Assembly: GCA_016745315.1 (NCBI GenBank)
Contig: CP066886.1
Span: 2,542,501-2,606,500, forward strand
Origin: Arthrospira sp. PCC 9108
GTDB lineage: Bacteria; Cyanobacteriota; Cyanobacteriia; Cyanobacteriales; Microcoleaceae
Direction: 5' to 3'
DNA length: 64,000 nt
Positions 58,101 to 64,000 of this stretch are shown here, piece by piece. Both the position numbers and the translations under genes were made by a program. Under the pieces are notes generated by a model. The model did no database searches, was not told where the DNA came from, and saw nothing but the letters and a program-made list of their open reading frames with translations. How positions within the stretch are numbered: the first letter of the stretch is position 1; each line of letters begins with the position of its first letter.

Positions 58101-58892
58101 TTGGTTTTGAGCCGCCTGCATGAGTCTGGAGGCGCTACGGTTGCGATTCCACATATCAGTAGCACCAGGGACTGATAGTTCTACATAAGCATCTGATGTA
58201 CCTGTTCCGGTGAGTAGGTAGGAACTGTTATTGTTGGGAGTGATAAAATTCCACCAGGCATTGAGGCTGTTGGTGTTGAAGTCGTCGGACTCAAAGGCTA
58301 ATGTGTGGCTGTAGGTTGCCATTGTGACTTGGGAAAATATCGAATCAGTATCGATAGGGTTTCCTATGCTGGCCTGAAAATCCCAGTCTCCCCCTAATTG
58401 GTGATTACCTGTGGGGGTAGTTGAGGCGCTAATATTGGCACCAGTGAGTTGATGCAGTTGTTTGAGGAAGGTTTCCCCCCTGGGTCCGGCGGCGACTCGG
58501 CAACTATAGAGGATAATAGAGCTATGGTGCAGTTTATGGTTGAGGGTTTCGAGGTGTTGGCTGTAGTGGGGAAGGGTTTCTGAGGTGAGTTCCACATTTC
58601 CCAATTTCAGACAACCTGGTGAGCCGTGGCAGATGATGTGAATTTGTGCGATCGTATTATATTGGTGTAGGGTCTCCGCTATCTGTAGGACACCATCTCT
58701 GTTGGGGTCTAAAATTATGACATCTACAACTGCGCGAAGGCCCCTAATTAACTCCCGATAATCTTCAACCCCGGAGTCAATTATCACTACCTGTTGACCA
58801 GTGTTAAGGCTTTCCGATACTCTGAACGCCGACAATGGCCATTCCACGGGGAAAGACCTTGAGTTAATATCAGTGGCCATGGGGTTAATCAT
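49134..58892 (-). CDS. Giant modular surface/secreted protein (DUF4347, cadherin-like repeats, beta-helices)
   Basis: 3252 residues, with no classical signal peptide. Order: DUF4347 (about 20-190); four concanavalin/DUF1349-like modules beginning SDDFN (near 200, 1211, 1801 and 2220); and 11 cadherin/VCBS-type repeats. The repeats (PPxANDD...INVLxNDxDxDG...TVVDxPxYGxITVNPNGTITY) are grouped 4+1+4+2. A unique laminin-like segment spans about 795-1110 and an Ig-like segment about 2430-2550. Two pectate-lyase-3-type beta-helices follow (VRDYGAIPNDGIDDTAAIQQAI near 2560; PLAFGGLPNDGIDDTLAIQAAI near 2870). The C-terminus is RTX-like (GDDWLNG, DILTGNGGFDTFVLGD), suggesting type I secretion and calcium binding. 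Adhesin or sheath component with possible glycan-cleaving activity is the likely role. An alternative start is the ATG at 58880. Confidence 0.85.
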   Translation of the reverse strand: MINPMATDINSRSFPVEWPLSAFRVSESLNTGQQVVIIDSGVEDYRELIRGLRAVVDVIILDPNRDGVLQIAETLHQYNTIAQIHIICHGSPGCLKLGNVELTSETLPHYSQHLETLNHKLHHSSIILYSCRVAAGPRGETFLKQLHQLTGANISASTTPTGNHQLGGDWDFQASIGNPIDTDSIFSQVTMATYSHTLAFESDDFNTNSLNAWWNFITPNNNSSYLLTGTGTSDAYVELSVPGATDMWNRNRSASRLMQAAQNQDFELEIKFAADPALNKQMQGILVEQDDNNWLRFDVFKINSDLALFAGSTRNGGSRSMIRMGVQPGQARHLKVNRTGDVWTLNYSPDGSTWTTAGSFTEALQVQQVGLFAGNADSSSSPQFTSQVDYFFNTAAPIIPEDGQVVTPEPVENQPPIANDDTVRVEPSQSVIIDVLSNDSDPDGVLVPDTVTVVDLPDYGTITVNPNGTITYSHDGSSTSTDSFTYTVEDDDGATSNEATVFLTIEENQPPTANDDNATVRTGNAVTINVLNNDSDLDGVLIPDTVTVVDSPNYGNITVNPNGTITYSHDGSSTSTDSFTYTVEDDDGATSNEATVFLTIEENQPPTANDDNATVRTGNAVTINVLNNDSDLDGVLIPDTVTVVDSPNYGTITVNPNGTITYSHDGSSTSTDRFTYTVEDDDGATSNEATVFLTIEENQPPTANDDNATVRTGNTVTINVLSNDSDPDGVLVPDTVTVVDSPNYGNITVNPNGTITYSHDGSSSGTDSFTYTVEDNDGATSNLANVSITIQEPSADPNPTVLDIWYGSEQSFGHIGKPLVWVNILGYAFDPDGISSLSYSLNGGPEIPLRLNVHGESRNPRLSRNGDFNVEIAYTDLNPASDHDDIVVITAVDTLGHIATESVTIKHELGNAWPKTYSIDWSEVDQINDVAQVVDGLWTLTDDGVRTAETGYDRLIAIGDIGWDDYEATVPITIHETNTNGIIGLLMRWKGHQPDGGTQPYVQWRTHGEIGFYHMSSGLSLEGSTFFNSGRNITLEAGNTYNFKMRSQTVDDGSIYSFKVWEESEPEPTEWDRQSFKSSSDFRALSHGSLLLVAHYYDATFGDVTVVPYGEERPNLAPIANNDHSRVSQGNSVNIRVLSNDEDIDGSLMPNTVTIVTEPNHGTVSIQNGVVTYNHNGSYISGDRFTYTVEDNHGATSNEATVFLGISELDLAFNSDDFNSSNLKPEWNFIKPLANSSYALTGTGTSDAYLELSVPANTDLWNQNRTIARLMQPAANEDFELQIKFASDPTVAKQMQGILVEQDERNWLRFNVSQTGSGLSVFGASTTNGSSRVMVSGSVATGEARYLNVNRQGNLWTLKSSGDGINWNTVGSFIRDLQVQEVGLFAGHAGKSPAMFTSQVDYFFNMAAPIVPEDVSLGNQPPIANDDTVRVEPSQSVIIDVLSNDSDPDGVLIPDTVTVVDSPDYGTITVNPNGTITYSHDGSSTSTDSFTYTVEDDDGAISNLATVSLTIQENQPPTANDDNATVRTGNTVTINVLNNDSDLDGVLIPDTVTVVDLPDYGNITVNPNGTITYSHDGSSTSTDSFTYTVEDDDGAISNLATVSLTIQENQPPTANDDNATVRTGNAVTINVLNNDSDLDGVLIPDTVTVVDLPDYGNITVNPNGTITYSHDGSSTNSDRFTYTVEDDDGAISNLATVSLTIQENQPPTANDDNAIVMMGNAVTINVLSNDSDPDGVLIPDTVTVVDSPNYGHITVNPNGTITYSHDGSSTSTDSFTYTVEDNDGAISNPATVSLTVSELDLAFESDDFNTNSLDPRWNFISPNNNSSYLLTGTGTSDAYVELSVPGATDMWNRNRSASRLMQPAQNQDFELEIKFAADPALDKQIQGILVEQDDSNWVRFDVFKTNSGLALFAASTRNGGSRSMIRMGVQPGQARHLKVNREGDVWTLNYSPDGVSWTTAGSFTEALQVQQVGLFAGNAGSSSSPPFTSQVDYFFNTAAPIIPEDGQVVIPPDEDESPVIPEDEQLENQPPTANDDNATVRTGNAVTINVLDNDSDPDGVLIPDTVTIVDSPDYGNITVNPNGTITYSHDGSSTNSDRFTYTVEDDDGAISNLATVSLTIQENQPPTANDDNAIVMMGNAVTINVLSNDSDPDGVLIPDTVTVVDSPNYGNITVNPNGTITYSHDGSSTSTDSFTYTVEDNDGAISNPATVSLTVSELDLAFQSDDFNTNSLDPRWNFISPSNNSSYLLTGTGTPDAYVELSVPGATDMWNRNRSASRLMQPAQNQDFELEIKFAADPALDKQIQGILVEQDDSNWVRFDVFKTNSGLALFAASTRNGGSRSMIRMGVQPGQARHLKVNREGDVWTLNYSPDGVSWTTAGSFTEALQVQQVGLFAGNAGSSSSPPFTSQVDYFFNTAAPIIPEDTPDLLPPTAALLAPDLTPILGSDTGYAFTVSYSDDWEIQESTLDDADIRVIGPLGVQQLASLVRVYGEDNGNTRNATYQIAPSGGVWDVSDGGTYTVIMEPNAVSDVVGNFVPTATLGSFTIDFGTNTTQNIVFPADAGVVDVRDYGAIPNDGIDDTAAIQQAINENAGQNRIIYFPNGVYDVSGQITYPGSQKRNILQGESRDRTIIRLQDNLGFDTAVIDTGNPPAQRFRNSIRDLTVDVGEGNPDAIAISFIANNQGTINNVRIVSRDGQGAIGLDLATDENGPLLVKDVEVVGFDVGIRTWNPTATQTLEGVKLVNQNVYGWQNFNQTLFVRDLESTNAVPVIWNMPDGSSDFTIMDANLTGVGAAATQPAIYNQKGMYVNNLNTSGYQLAIRQDDNGRGNLSQPDGYVAEWMAHGGFNTLFDAPNQAFELEVLPTPVVPWDDLSDWVSPLAFGGLPNDGIDDTLAIQAAIDSGASTVYLPNGVWNIGGNLQLRNNLQRFIGTEATILGSGTITVADGSADVVSVERLEAPNITFIQDSDRTMVMSNMIINQYFNTSQGTGDLYIEDISGGPWSFTNQNVWARQINPENIHTPRIKNDGGNLWILGYKTEDEGTLVETVNGGKTEVLGAYILHGEFGDIPVFINNESSLSYVAASFRTFKGEPLPAVGVEEIQNLETRRTVGLPGYYSSTSLNRVPINTIVGTQGDDWLNGTDPNSATPGRGQIDILTGNGGFDTFVLGDSNSVYYDDGIDDQPGWQDYALITDFNNDVIQLHGSSEDYRLADSPQGLPTGLAIFYKGDVTDELIGIVQGVNNISLNSSSFVYV
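51621..52680 (-). repeat. Long direct repeat inside the giant gene, copy 1
   Basis: Nearly identical to 52878-53937 with an offset of 1257 bp (419 codons). It encodes a concanavalin-like module plus most of two cadherin-like repeats. By eye only a few bases differ. Confidence 0.85.
52878..53937 (-). repeat. Long direct repeat inside the giant gene, copy 2
   Basis: The partner of 51621-52680. The two copies diverge just after 53937/52680, where the following cadherin-like repeat differs. The high identity indicates a recent in-frame duplication or ongoing gene conversion. Confidence 0.85.
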
Positions 58893-59308
58893 CGGTTAGT
58901 TAATAAGAAGCTAAAAAGCTGATGCCAAGCTGCGGGAAGAATCACTCAAGTCCCAGTCTCAACTGACTGATGGGCTTAATTTTTTAAATTTTGTCATATA
59001 TCCGTGAAAATACGGAGTAGTTTACAGAATCTTTACTTAAAAGTTTAAATAAGGGTGCTGATTGTAAAGCTAGGCTGAGATTTAACCCGTTCTTCCGTCT
59101 GGGGTTGACTGTAGGGTAGTATGAGACATCAGTTATCAACTTGATAGTCCGGTGGTTAGTCAGACAGTGGCAGACTTTACATAATATTTTCTATTGCTAT
59201 AGTAGGGTAAAGTCAATATAATGGGTGGCTATTATCTAAAATATCATGGTACGGGTAAATTTTGGGCATTCCAAATATCCAAGGCATTGGGAGTAAAAGA
59301 GAGCGCAA
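58893..59308. other. Divergent control region between the giant surface gene and the exporter gene
   Basis: A 416-bp AT-rich gap with no gene. It contains CCGTGAAAATACGG (about 59002-59015), an inverted-repeat motif continuing into AGTAGTTTACAG, similar to the motif near 401-417. It probably holds promoters for both divergent genes; I could not place -10/-35 boxes with confidence. Confidence 0.4.
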
Positions 59309-61108
59309 ATGCAGAATTTTATCAATCGGTTTTTTTTCATTCTTCCGGCTTCCCCCAAACAGTTAGTAATTTTAGTGATTTTATTTGTCCTAATGTCAGT
59401 GCTGGAAGCCTTTGGAATTGGCATGATAGGACCTTTTTTAAATCTGGCTAGTAATCCCGATTTAGTTAAGGAGAGTGAATTTGTCGCCTCTGTATATGCG
59501 GGATTAAATTTAACAGAAGCATCCCAAGGAATAGCATTATTGGGATTATTTATTATTGGTTTATTTACGGTCAAATCTTTCTTAAACTGGCAGATTAAAA
59601 CCTATGTGTTTGGGTTTTGTCTGAAAGTTCGTGGGAAATTGTGTGAAAAATTAATCCAAGAATATCTGTCTGTACCTTATACTTTCCACTTGTCTAAGGA
59701 TAGTGCCTCGGTAATTCAATGTATAATTATTTATACCCAGTCTTTTGCTCTCGATATTCTAATGCCTATCCTCAATTCTGCTGCTAATTTAATGATTATT
59801 ATAGCTTTGAGTGGACTGCTATTGCTTACCAGTAAATTAGTGGTAATTGTTTTAATATTTCTGTTTGTACCTTTAATTGTCATCCTGAATGCTTTTAAGG
59901 ATAAAATTAAATACTGGGGAAAGCGTGTGAGTTATGCTGATGAATCGATTATTCGTATTGTTAATCATAGTTTAGGAGGTATTAAAGAAACTAAGGTAAT
60001 TGGCTGTTATGACTTTTTTGAAGAACAACTGAGTTATCAATCACGGGAATATATAGAGGCGGGAACTTTATTACTTTCTTTTCAAATTGTCCCTAGAATA
60101 TTAGTTGAGGCTATTTTAATTGTATTTTTAGTGGGAATCACATCAACTATGATTTTACTGGGACAAGATATTGATGGATTAATTCCGGCATTAAGTATAT
60201 TCGCTTTATCATCAATTCGTTTACTACCAGCTATTTCTAATTTGAGTAAAGATATGAGTAAATTGCGGAGTATGACCTATGTATTAGAAAGATTAAGTCA
60301 GGATTTGCGAGAAATTGAAACTCTCAAAAATAGCGAAGGTTTAAATCGAACCGTAGTTACAGAGGTTAGCCAATTAGCTGCGGATAAATTCCAGCATCAT
60401 GATTTTAATAATCAGATTATTTTTGAGGGAGTTACTTATCAATATCCTGGTTGTGAATTGCCAGCAATTTCCGATGTTTCTTTGTCGATTAACAAGGGAG
60501 AATCGATTGCTTTTATTGGTCAGTCTGGAGCCGGAAAGACTACATTAGTTGATATCATGCTGGGGTTATTAATACCCCAAGGTGGTGATATTAAAATTGA
60601 TGATATTTCTATTTATAATAATTTGCGATCGTGGCAAAATATGATTGGCTATATTCCCCAGTCTATTTTTCTAATGGCAGATACAATTGAGAGAAATATT
60701 GCTTTCGGGGTGGCTGATGATTTAATTGATCAAAAACGTTTACAACAGGCTTTAGAAATGGCTCAACTGATGGATTTGGTCAAAGAACTTCCCGATGGAA
60801 TAAATACCATGGTGGGGGAAAGAGGAGTGCGCCTTTCTGGGGGTCAACGCCAACGAATTGGTATTGCTCGCGCTCTTTATCATGAACGGGATATTCTGGT
60901 GTTAGATGAGGCGACTTCGGCGTTAGATAACGAGACGGAAAGTTTGGTTACTGAGTCGATTAAATCTCTGAGTGGAATTAAAACTATGATTATGATTGCT
61001 CATCGTTTGACGACTATACAACATTGCGATCGCCTTTATGTTATGGAAAAAGGCCGCATTGTTAGGTCGGGTACTTATAACGAAATTGTCCTAAGTAAAA
61101 ATCAATAA
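59309..61108 (+). CDS. ABC exporter with fused membrane and ATPase domains (PglK/MsbA-like)
   Basis: 599 residues. The N-terminal half has about six membrane segments (LVILVILFVLMSVLEAFGIG; LLGLFIIGLFTVKSFLNW; IIIALSGLLLLTSKLVVIVLIF and others). The C-terminal ATPase has Walker A GQSGAGKTTLVD (near 404), Q-loop YIPQSIFLMADTIERNIAFG, signature RLSGGQRQRIGIARAL (near 508), Walker B ILVLDEATSALD and H-loop IAHRLTT. The N-terminal style resembles lipid-linked oligosaccharide flippases such as PglK. It is followed by glycosyltransferase genes, so it likely exports a glycan or glycolipid. A type I protein-export role for the giant neighbour is a weaker alternative. Confidence 0.88.
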   Translation: MQNFINRFFFILPASPKQLVILVILFVLMSVLEAFGIGMIGPFLNLASNPDLVKESEFVASVYAGLNLTEASQGIALLGLFIIGLFTVKSFLNWQIKTYVFGFCLKVRGKLCEKLIQEYLSVPYTFHLSKDSASVIQCIIIYTQSFALDILMPILNSAANLMIIIALSGLLLLTSKLVVIVLIFLFVPLIVILNAFKDKIKYWGKRVSYADESIIRIVNHSLGGIKETKVIGCYDFFEEQLSYQSREYIEAGTLLLSFQIVPRILVEAILIVFLVGITSTMILLGQDIDGLIPALSIFALSSIRLLPAISNLSKDMSKLRSMTYVLERLSQDLREIETLKNSEGLNRTVVTEVSQLAADKFQHHDFNNQIIFEGVTYQYPGCELPAISDVSLSINKGESIAFIGQSGAGKTTLVDIMLGLLIPQGGDIKIDDISIYNNLRSWQNMIGYIPQSIFLMADTIERNIAFGVADDLIDQKRLQQALEMAQLMDLVKELPDGINTMVGERGVRLSGGQRQRIGIARALYHERDILVLDEATSALDNETESLVTESIKSLSGIKTMIMIAHRLTTIQHCDRLYVMEKGRIVRSGTYNEIVLSKNQ

Positions 61109-61173
61109 ACTCTCAAAGCGGTTAATTGGAGAGATCAAATCAAAAATCTACTGGTAAAATCACTATAAAAAAG

Positions 61174-62304
61174 ATGAAAAAACTAACAAAAATTTTGAGT
61201 CGTTTGCTGATACAGAAGACTAAAATTGAATATCTGTATAAAAAATCCTCTGCCAAACATCTGATTTGCGAGAACTATAGCCGACCCACACCAGAGACAG
61301 CGGAGATGAATTTTTGGTTAGATGCTCAATATTTACAACAACCAGAATACCGACTGCCAGATATTTATTCAGTAACCCTAGAAAATGTCATTTATTCTCC
61401 TAGAAACAATTTACTGTTAAGCAATTTTCCATGCCAAATTATTGCGGATTCTTTACCAACTCCATATATACCGAAAAATCCCACCGTCTTGGCAGATATT
61501 TATTTAAGAAAAACCGCTAAAATATCTGGTATTTGCACCGTGTTTGTTTCATATTATCAGGATTTCTATCATCAAATTATTGACAATATACCACGACTTT
61601 ATTTGCTTCAAAATGAGGAATATGCAAAACTAGAATCAATCCAAATTATCTGTCCGAGATTAACACCTTTTTATGAATTTGTGTTGCCTAAAATAATTCC
61701 CGAAAATGCACGAATAATCATGGTGGAAGAACACAAAAATTATCGCTTAGAAAAATTAATATTTACGAGTTTTTTAACTAAGTTTAATTCCGGATTCTTG
61801 CCCAAAGAATATCTCAGTTTTTTTGCCCAAAAAGTATATCCAGAGCGACCCAGAAAAAAGCAAAATAGGATCTTTATTTCTCGCCAAAAGGCGGCGAATG
61901 GCAAAAGAAATATTCTGAACGAAGAAGAATTATTTGAAATTTTAAGAAAATTTGGTTTTCAAAAGTATTTTCTTGAAGAAATGACTATCCGAGAGCAAAT
62001 GGATCTTTTTTATGATGCTGAAATTGTAGTGGGCGCACATGGTGCGGGTTTAACCAACATCATTTACTCTGACAAAATCAACGTGATTGAGATATTTGGA
62101 ACTAAATTTATATGGGCTCCTAATTTTTATTTTCTGGCTAAATCTATGAATCACAATTATTACTACTTATGTAGTGATGAAAATCTTGATTACAACGACC
62201 CCAATCTTTGGCAAATAAAATTATCAACTTATCATAGATTCAAAGACAGGGATTTTATGGTGAATGTCTCCAAAGTGAAAGAGTTGTTGAGTTCAATTTT
62301 ATGA
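61174..62304 (+). CDS. Family 61 (DUF563) glycosyltransferase
   Basis: About 376 residues from the ATG at 61174 (MKKLTKILSRLL); the frame is open to a TTG at 61126. The GT61 core is marked by FYHQIIDNIPRLYLL (nucleotide-binding half) and NRIFISRQKAANGKRNILNEEEL. The conserved VVGAHGAGLTNIIYSD and VIEIFG follow. GT61 members add xylose or N-acetylglucosamine in plants and diverse sugars in bacteria. The exact donor is unknown. It follows the exporter by 65 bases and is probably in one operon. Confidence 0.82.
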   Translation: MKKLTKILSRLLIQKTKIEYLYKKSSAKHLICENYSRPTPETAEMNFWLDAQYLQQPEYRLPDIYSVTLENVIYSPRNNLLLSNFPCQIIADSLPTPYIPKNPTVLADIYLRKTAKISGICTVFVSYYQDFYHQIIDNIPRLYLLQNEEYAKLESIQIICPRLTPFYEFVLPKIIPENARIIMVEEHKNYRLEKLIFTSFLTKFNSGFLPKEYLSFFAQKVYPERPRKKQNRIFISRQKAANGKRNILNEEELFEILRKFGFQKYFLEEMTIREQMDLFYDAEIVVGAHGAGLTNIIYSDKINVIEIFGTKFIWAPNFYFLAKSMNHNYYYLCSDENLDYNDPNLWQIKLSTYHRFKDRDFMVNVSKVKELLSSIL

Positions 62305-62413
62305 CAGGCAATGAAGCTGTGGTTATGGTTAAATATGTGATCCAGTAAAAATTGGTGTTGATACTCAACTAATTGGCTTAATTTTTGCAGATAAATTGGA
62401 TGATAAGTAAGTA

Positions 62414-63646
62414 ATGAAACCAGTAATTCTCAGTTCAACTGATGTCGAAGGCGGTGCGGCTAGAGCCGCATATAGAGTACATAGAGGTTTGATTTCTCTG
62501 GGGGTTGAATCTCGAATGTTGGTGCGGGGAAAATTTAGCGGCGATCGCACTGTTATAGCTGAAAAAAGTATGATCACTAAACTAGGTCCTGGTGCTAATA
62601 GTATCCCCCTGAGACGCTACCCAAAACGCGATCGCCTGCTTTTTTCTCCTCAATGGTTTCCTGATGTCATAGCTGCTAGGGTAGCTAAAATTAACCCAGA
62701 TGTGGTAAATTTACACTGGGTTTGTAATGGCTTTATCCAGATTGAAACTTTGGCTAAATTGAACAAACCTTTAGTGTGGACTCTCCAAGATATGTGGCCC
62801 TTTACTGGAGGTTGTCACTACAGCGAGGGATGCGATCGCTACCAAAATGCCTGCGGTCAATGTCCCCAACTCAAAAGTGATCGCGATCGGGATTTATCCC
62901 GACAGGTTTGGAAACGGAAATTTAAAGCCTGGAAAAATCTCAACTTAACTATTGTAACTCCTAGTAGTTGGATGGCGGATTGTGTGCGTTCAAGTTCCCT
63001 ATTTGGACAGCGACGAGTAGAGGTGATTCCTTTCTGTCTGGATACCCAAATTTATCGACCTATAGAAACCAAAATCGCCCGACATTTACTGAATTTACCC
63101 CAGGATAAACAACTGGTTTTATTTGGGGCGATCGCCGCCACTGCTGACACTCGAAAGGGTTTTAATTTGCTACTTCCGGCGCTGCAAAAGCTGAGTCAGT
63201 CAGGGTGGCAAAATCAGCTTGAATTAGTAGTTTTTGGATCTGCGGAACCGGAAAACCCAGTAGATTTAGGTTTTAAAGCTAATTATCTCGGCAGTTTCTC
63301 TGATGATATTGCTTTGGCTTTGGTCTATTCTGCCGCCGATGTGATGATTGTTCCATCCTTGCAAGAATCCTTTGGACAAACGGCTTCAGAAGCCTTAGCC
63401 TGTGGTACTCCGGTGGTGGCTTTTAATGCTACTGGACTCAAGGATATTGTCGATCACCAAGTTAATGGTTATCTGGTCAAACCCTATGAAATTGAGGATT
63501 TAAGCGAGGGGATTAAATGGGTATTAAATGATGGCGATCGCCTGCACAAACTCCAGGAAAACGCCAGAGAAAAAGCCGCAAGAGTCTTTCCCCTAGAAAG
63601 ACAAGCCCAGCAATATTTATCACTTTTTAATCAGATGATAACCTAA
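62414..63646 (+). CDS. Family 4 glycosyltransferase
   Basis: 410 residues of the GT-B fold. The N-terminal half has SSTDVEGGAARAAYRVHRGL, NLHWVCNGFIQIETL and WTLQDMWPFTGGCHYSEGC, with a cysteine cluster (GCHYSEGCDRYQNACGQCP) seen in a WcaC/colanic-acid-type subgroup. The C-terminal donor-binding half has the EX7E motif in PSLQESFGQTASEALACGTPVVAF. It probably transfers a hexose to the surface glycan. It lies 109 bases after the GT61 gene on the same strand. Confidence 0.9.
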   Translation: MKPVILSSTDVEGGAARAAYRVHRGLISLGVESRMLVRGKFSGDRTVIAEKSMITKLGPGANSIPLRRYPKRDRLLFSPQWFPDVIAARVAKINPDVVNLHWVCNGFIQIETLAKLNKPLVWTLQDMWPFTGGCHYSEGCDRYQNACGQCPQLKSDRDRDLSRQVWKRKFKAWKNLNLTIVTPSSWMADCVRSSSLFGQRRVEVIPFCLDTQIYRPIETKIARHLLNLPQDKQLVLFGAIAATADTRKGFNLLLPALQKLSQSGWQNQLELVVFGSAEPENPVDLGFKANYLGSFSDDIALALVYSAADVMIVPSLQESFGQTASEALACGTPVVAFNATGLKDIVDHQVNGYLVKPYEIEDLSEGIKWVLNDGDRLHKLQENAREKAARVFPLERQAQQYLSLFNQMIT

Positions 63647-63677
63647 TTTAATGAGAATTTACAACTAATAATGAGGA

Positions 63678-64000
63678 TTAATTAGGAGAATCAAGTCCTA
63701 AAATTTTCAGATATTCTTGGGTTGCCATTTCCTGGCTAAACTGTCCTAGCCATGAAGTGTTTACAGCCTGGGTGTTACCTTCGAGGGTGGCTAAAATCGC
63801 CTCTGCCATGGCTGTAGGATCGCCAACGGGAACCAGGGAACCATATCGACCCTCTGCTAAAATTTCCGCTGCCCCACTTTTGCAATTAGTGGAAATTACC
63901 GGAGTCCCAACCGCCATAGCTTCAATTAAAACCGTTGGTAAACCTTCCCAGCGAGAAGACAACACAAATACTGCAGCATTTGCCATATAAGGATAGGGAT
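63678..64000 (-). CDS. Family 4 glycosyltransferase, C-terminal part (gene runs off the window)
   Basis: The frame is open to the right edge ([19 protein letters not shown]), so the ATG at 63986 is internal. The visible 107 residues are the donor-binding end of a GT4 enzyme. The EX7E motif reads [24 protein letters not shown], followed by [19 protein letters not shown]. The upstream part lies outside the window. It converges on the preceding GT4 gene, 31 bases away, and extends the polysaccharide cluster. Confidence 0.85.
   Translation of the reverse strand, partial: PYPYMANAAVFVLSSRWEGLPTVLIEAMAVGTPVISTNCKSGAAEILAEGRYGSLVPVGDPTAMAEAILATLEGNTQAVNTSWLGQFSQEMATQEYLKILGLDSPN

Noticed and set aside
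51790-58110. Three plus-strand 84-codon frames (51790, 53047, 57856) that are nearly identical to each other
   Set aside because: They lie antisense to the repeated concanavalin-like modules of the giant gene; their similarity reflects the repeats.
49134-58892. Assigning the ABC exporter at 59309 as the dedicated type I secretion ATPase for the giant protein
   Set aside because: No HlyD- or TolC-like partner is adjacent, and the exporter resembles lipid-oligosaccharide flippases and is followed by glycosyltransferases.

Overview
The window reads as a chromosome segment from a filamentous cyanobacterium, most likely an Arthrospira/Limnospira-type Oscillatoriales; the genus is an inference. 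The HIP1 octamer GCGATCGC recurs throughout. The core genes have cyanobacterial character: a bifunctional class II FBP/SBPase, the C5-pathway hemA, and cobH. Long AAA-WD40 proteins and a giant DUF4347 surface protein point the same way. Genes are moderately packed on both strands.

Layout. 0-9 kb holds metabolic genes: an aminotransferase with a thioredoxin, a decayed IS200/IS605-type tnpB remnant with a well-preserved right end, glpX, hemA and valS. 9-19 kb is an accessory block. It carries a translationally coupled ATPase plus PD-(D/E)XK-like protein, then two paralogous AAA-WD40 genes that share a duplicated leader of about 215 bp; the first is broken by a frameshift. 19-30 kb holds a YrdC/Sua5 protein, larC, uvrA, and the methionine-salvage pair mtnW (a RuBisCO-like protein) and mtnB, which are separated by tandem repeats. 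It continues with a MerR / thioredoxin-like / permease thiol- or metal-response cluster, cobH behind a B12-riboswitch-like leader, and dapB. 30-44 kb is mixed: a frameshifted CHASE2-GGDEF-EAL gene, a peroxiredoxin/2OG-oxygenase fusion, a NERD protein, two Opp/Dpp-type ATPases, a metal chaperone, a methyltransferase overlapping an esterase, a GmrSD-like DUF262/DUF1524 gene, a frameshifted fructosamine-kinase-like gene, an AEC transporter and a SanA-like protein. At 44.3-44.6 kb a stand-alone 5S rRNA gene has its own consensus promoter and terminator. 44.5-64 kb starts with nadC and then becomes a cell-surface/polysaccharide region: a methyltransferase, a WecG/TagA glycosyltransferase fused to two MshEN-like (c-di-GMP-type) domains, a GT2, a 3252-residue modular surface protein, a PglK/MsbA-like exporter, a GT61 and two GT4 enzymes.

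How the parts fit. The right-hand 18 kb looks like machinery for building and exporting an envelope glycan plus a large secreted protein, possibly with cyclic-di-GMP input. The 9-19 kb block and the 39.7 kb gene resemble conflict or defence genes. The best candidates for an undescribed system are the ATPase/PD-(D/E)XK pair with its adjacent AAA-WD40 duplication, and the WecG-MshEN fusion.

Caution. Three genes (at about 13.59, 31.32 and 41.70 kb) are each broken by a one-base shortening of a C/G homopolymer. Base-calling error is therefore a serious alternative to real gene decay for all three.
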